64,000 nt of DNA from Paenibacillus peoriae (GTDB lineage Bacteria > Bacillota > Bacilli > Paenibacillales > Paenibacillaceae): contig NZ_CP092831.1 in NCBI RefSeq assembly GCF_022531965.1, forward strand, positions 3,667,001-3,731,000. Reading direction: 5' to 3'. Each line of letters starts with the position of its first letter. Within the stretch, counting starts at the first letter, position 1. This document shows positions 62,401 through 64,000 of this stretch, one piece after another. The notes under the pieces were generated by a model that searched no databases, had not been told where the DNA came from, and saw nothing but the letters and a program-made list of their open reading frames with translations. The translations under genes and the position numbers were made by a program.

Positions 62401-62641
62401 CTTGACGGATAATCTGTGTTACAAAATCAAGTGTAATCGGCTCGATGTATACTTTGTCTGCCATGTTGGTGTCTGTCATGATGGTTGCCGGATTACTGTT
62501 GATCAGTACTACCTCGACGCCTTCTTCTTTGAGCGCTTGACAAGCTTGTGTACCAGCATAATCAAATTCTGCTGCCTGACCAATGACGATAGGACCGGAA
62601 CCGATCACGAGTATTTTTTTAAGTTCTGTATTTTTCGGCAT
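59426..62641 (-). CDS. carB: Carbamoyl-phosphate synthase, large subunit
   Basis: A 1071-aa full-length protein: two ATP-grasp halves (first [19 protein letters not shown], second [19 protein letters not shown]), oligomerisation region ~400-550 and a C-terminal MGS-like allosteric domain from ~935 ([15 protein letters not shown]). It makes carbamoyl phosphate for pyrimidine synthesis. It starts 1 base after carA. Confidence 0.96.
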   Translation of the reverse strand: MPKNTELKKILVIGSGPIVIGQAAEFDYAGTQACQALKEEGVEVVLINSNPATIMTDTNMADKVYIEPITLDFVTQIIRQERPDGLLPTLGGQTGLNMAVELARAGVLERENVKLLGTQLNSIEKAEDRDLFRDLMRELEQPVPESVIVTTLEESLEFANEIGYPIIVRPAYTLGGTGGGICSTEEELRETVSSGLRYSPIGQCLVEKSIAGMKEVEYEVMRDGNDNCIVVCNMENFDPVGVHTGDSIVVAPSQTLSDREYQMLRSASLKIIRALNIEGGCNVQFALDPHSYQYYVIEVNPRVSRSSALASKATGYPIAKMAAKIALGYTLDEIVNPVTGQTYACFEPTLDYIVSKIPRWPFDKFISANRKLGTQMKATGEVMAIGRTFEESIQKAVRSLEIGVHRLHLKGADQLSDDVLKDRLIKADDERLFLVAEAFRRGWQQQEIQDLTKIDWWFLDKVEGIIKFEAIIAGEAELTYETLYQAKRKGFTDRSIAEIRSMGQNDSMTTEREVREFRLAQNLRPVYKMVDTCAAEFEATTPYYYSSYEVENEVIPSSKEKVIVLGSGPIRIGQGIEFDYSTVHAVWAIQKAGYEAVIINNNPETVSTDFNTSDRLYFEPLFFEDVMNVIEQEKPIGVIVQFGGQTAINLAAPLSAAGVNILGTSLESIDEAEDRKKFEQLLSRLAIAQPKGNTVTSVDEAVGTAQALGYPVLVRPSYVLGGRAMEIVYSDTELLRYMEEAVKINPEHPVLIDRYMLGKEVEVDAICDGETVLVPGIMEHVERAGVHSGDSIAVYPPQHLSVELKQKIVEITISIAKELKTIGLVNIQFVIHQDEVYVIEVNPRSSRTVPFLSKVTNIPMANLATQAILGGKLKDAGYSEGLWPESNYVSVKVPVFSFAKLRRVEPTLGPEMKSTGEVMGRDIQYAKALYKGLVGAGMKIPSTGAIIITVADKDKEEAVELMQGFYRLGYKIIATGGTAAAMKQANIPVNTINKLSEGNPNILDMIRTGEANFVFNTLTKGKTPERDGFRIRREAVENGIVCMTSLDTVRALLRMLETINFTSESMPVLSK

Positions 62642-62642
62642 A

Positions 62643-63779
62643 TTAGCGCTCTCCTCTCACTGCGGCGGCGATAGCAGCCTGACGCGGTTGCTTTGGATAA
62701 TTTCTTTTGTGCTCACGGATCATGTCCAGAAAGCGGTCAAACAGGTAACCATTATCGTAAGGTCCTGGTGCAGCCTCTGGATGATATTGCACCGAAAACG
62801 CGGGATACTTGGTATGTTTAAGACCTTCAATCGTTTTATCGTTGTTATTAATATGCGTCACTTCAAGCTCAGTACCTTGGATCGAATCCTCATTCACCGT
62901 GTAGCCGTGATTTTGTGATGTGATAAAGCAGCGTCCGCTCTCCAGTTCTTTCACCGGATGGTTACCACCGCGATGTCCGAATTTCAGCTTTTCCGTATCC
63001 GCTCCCGAAGCTAAAGCGAACAACTGGTGTCCCAAGCAAATTCCGAAAATCGGATATTCCCCTAACAGTTCTGCTACCGTACTAACGGCATGGGGTACGT
63101 CTTTTGGATCTCCAGGGCCGTTAGACAGCTGAATACCGTCCGGGTCCAAGCGACGAATTTCCTCAGCCGTCGTATCATGTGGAACGACAACTACATCGCA
63201 GTCCCGTTTATTCAGTTCGCGCAAAATGCCGCTTTTTGCACCGTAGTCAATCAATACGATCCGCTCTCCGTTGCCAGGACTGCTGTACGGATGAGGTGTA
63301 GAAGTCATAGGAACCTGATTGCGCAGTTCTTCAATGGTCAAGTCAGACATCATTTCTTTCAGTTCTTCCAGCGGCTGGGAACCAGTCGTCAAAATGCCCT
63401 TCATCGTGCCGTGATGGCGAATAATCCGGGTAAGCATGCGGGTGTCGATGTCGCTAATGCCAATGATGCCATATTCCTTCAGCAAATCGCCCACGCTGTA
63501 TTGAGCACGCCAGTTACTTGGCGCTGGCTCGTAATGTCTAACAGCAAAGCCATGGACATAAGGCCGTACCGATTCAAAGTCATCACGAGTAATTCCATAG
63601 TTGCCAATCAGCGGGTAAGTCATCGTTACGATTTGTCCGCAGTAAGAGGGATCAGTAAGCACCTCTTGATAGCCTGTAATCCCTGTGTTGAAAACGACCT
63701 CGCCTGTTTTATCACCTTCCGCACCAAATGATGTGCCTGTAAACAGCGTGCCGTCCTGAAGTAACAATCTTGCCTGCAT
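62643..63779 (-). CDS. carA: Carbamoyl-phosphate synthase, small subunit
   Basis: A 378-aa protein with an N-terminal CPSase domain ([16 protein letters not shown]) and a class I glutaminase domain with nucleophile Cys in [12 protein letters not shown] and HPEA near the end. It feeds ammonia to CarB. Between pyrC and carB in the operon. Confidence 0.95.
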   Translation of the reverse strand: MQARLLLQDGTLFTGTSFGAEGDKTGEVVFNTGITGYQEVLTDPSYCGQIVTMTYPLIGNYGITRDDFESVRPYVHGFAVRHYEPAPSNWRAQYSVGDLLKEYGIIGISDIDTRMLTRIIRHHGTMKGILTTGSQPLEELKEMMSDLTIEELRNQVPMTSTPHPYSSPGNGERIVLIDYGAKSGILRELNKRDCDVVVVPHDTTAEEIRRLDPDGIQLSNGPGDPKDVPHAVSTVAELLGEYPIFGICLGHQLFALASGADTEKLKFGHRGGNHPVKELESGRCFITSQNHGYTVNEDSIQGTELEVTHINNNDKTIEGLKHTKYPAFSVQYHPEAAPGPYDNGYLFDRFLDMIREHKRNYPKQPRQAAIAAAVRGER

Positions 63780-63840
63780 CCCGTCTCACTCCTCTATATT
63801 GTTTCCTGCTATAAGGTTCTATTTTTTTAGTGGTTTCTAT

Positions 63841-64000
63841 TTATTTTGCTTCGTCAGCAGACCATACCAGTTTGCCATCTACCCAAGTTTTCACAGGCCA
63901 GCCTTTGAGCTTCCAGCCTGTAAAAGGAGTGTTGCGTCCTTTGCTGGCAAACGTTTGCGGATCAACTGCCTGCTCCTGCTCCAGATCAATCATGGTCAGG
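63841..64000 (-). CDS. pyrC: Dihydroorotase, C-terminal end (partial)
   Basis: The last 52 residues ([40 protein letters not shown]) match the dihydroorotase C-terminus. The rest lies beyond the window. The 61 bases to carA hold no terminator. Confidence 0.88.
   Translation of the reverse strand, partial: LTMIDLEQEQAVDPQTFASKGRNTPFTGWKLKGWPVKTWVDGKLVWSADEAK

Overview
The window is most likely Paenibacillus chromosome (family Paenibacillaceae, probably near the P. polymyxa group). The evidence is the gene content: a stalk-domain surface protein, a PBSX/skin-type contractile phage and a pyr operon running pyrC-carA-carB-pyrF-pyrE. The genus is inferred from gene style, not from a marker gene.

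Host DNA occupies both ends. On the left (1-2817) are a two-domain esterase (alpha/beta hydrolase fused to a CE12 SGNH esterase), a small secreted protein, a GNAT acetyltransferase and a frameshifted scrap of a phage tail gene. On the right (57483-64000) are a tRNA with CAU anticodon (Ile2 type), a 54-aa ORF, and pyrE, pyrF, carB, carA and the end of pyrC, all on the minus strand.

Between them lies one apparently complete prophage. It is bounded by 118-bp direct repeats (2818-2935 and 57365-57482, one mismatch) that contain 67 of the 74 nt of the tRNA plus its terminator. The repeat offset gives a predicted excised genome of 54,547 bp. Identical 20-bp tandem motifs inside each end look like integrase arm sites.

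The lysogeny module is on the plus strand at 53267-57293: repressor, coiled-coil protein, ImmA/IrrE peptidase, integrase, PUA/EVE-like HNH nuclease and NUDIX hydrolase. Everything else in the phage runs leftward, except two plus-strand cargo genes (6.8-9.2 kb). The early promoter at 53149-53177 carries a repressor operator in its spacer and drives a Cro-like regulator, small early genes, exonuclease and RecT, a replication initiator with an iteron origin inside its own gene, DnaB helicase, RuvC and ArpU. Next come accessory genes and structured non-coding DNA, a ParB-methyltransferase, small and large terminase, a skin/PBSX-order head and contractile tail cluster (36-14 kb), and lysis genes. 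After lysis there is an HTH-TPR regulator overlapping an unannotated 36-aa secreted propeptide (an RRNPP quorum-sensing pair), then a cargo zone of secreted proteins, and finally a nuclease-reverse transcriptase operon against attL.

The strongest candidates for new biology are the RRNPP regulator/propeptide pair, the reverse transcriptase cotranscribed with a membrane-anchored nuclease, two structured regions with tRNA-like 3' ends, a nested hairpin in front of the terminase cluster, a homopolymer frameshift in a secreted-protein gene, and a programmed -1 frameshift in the tail chaperone.
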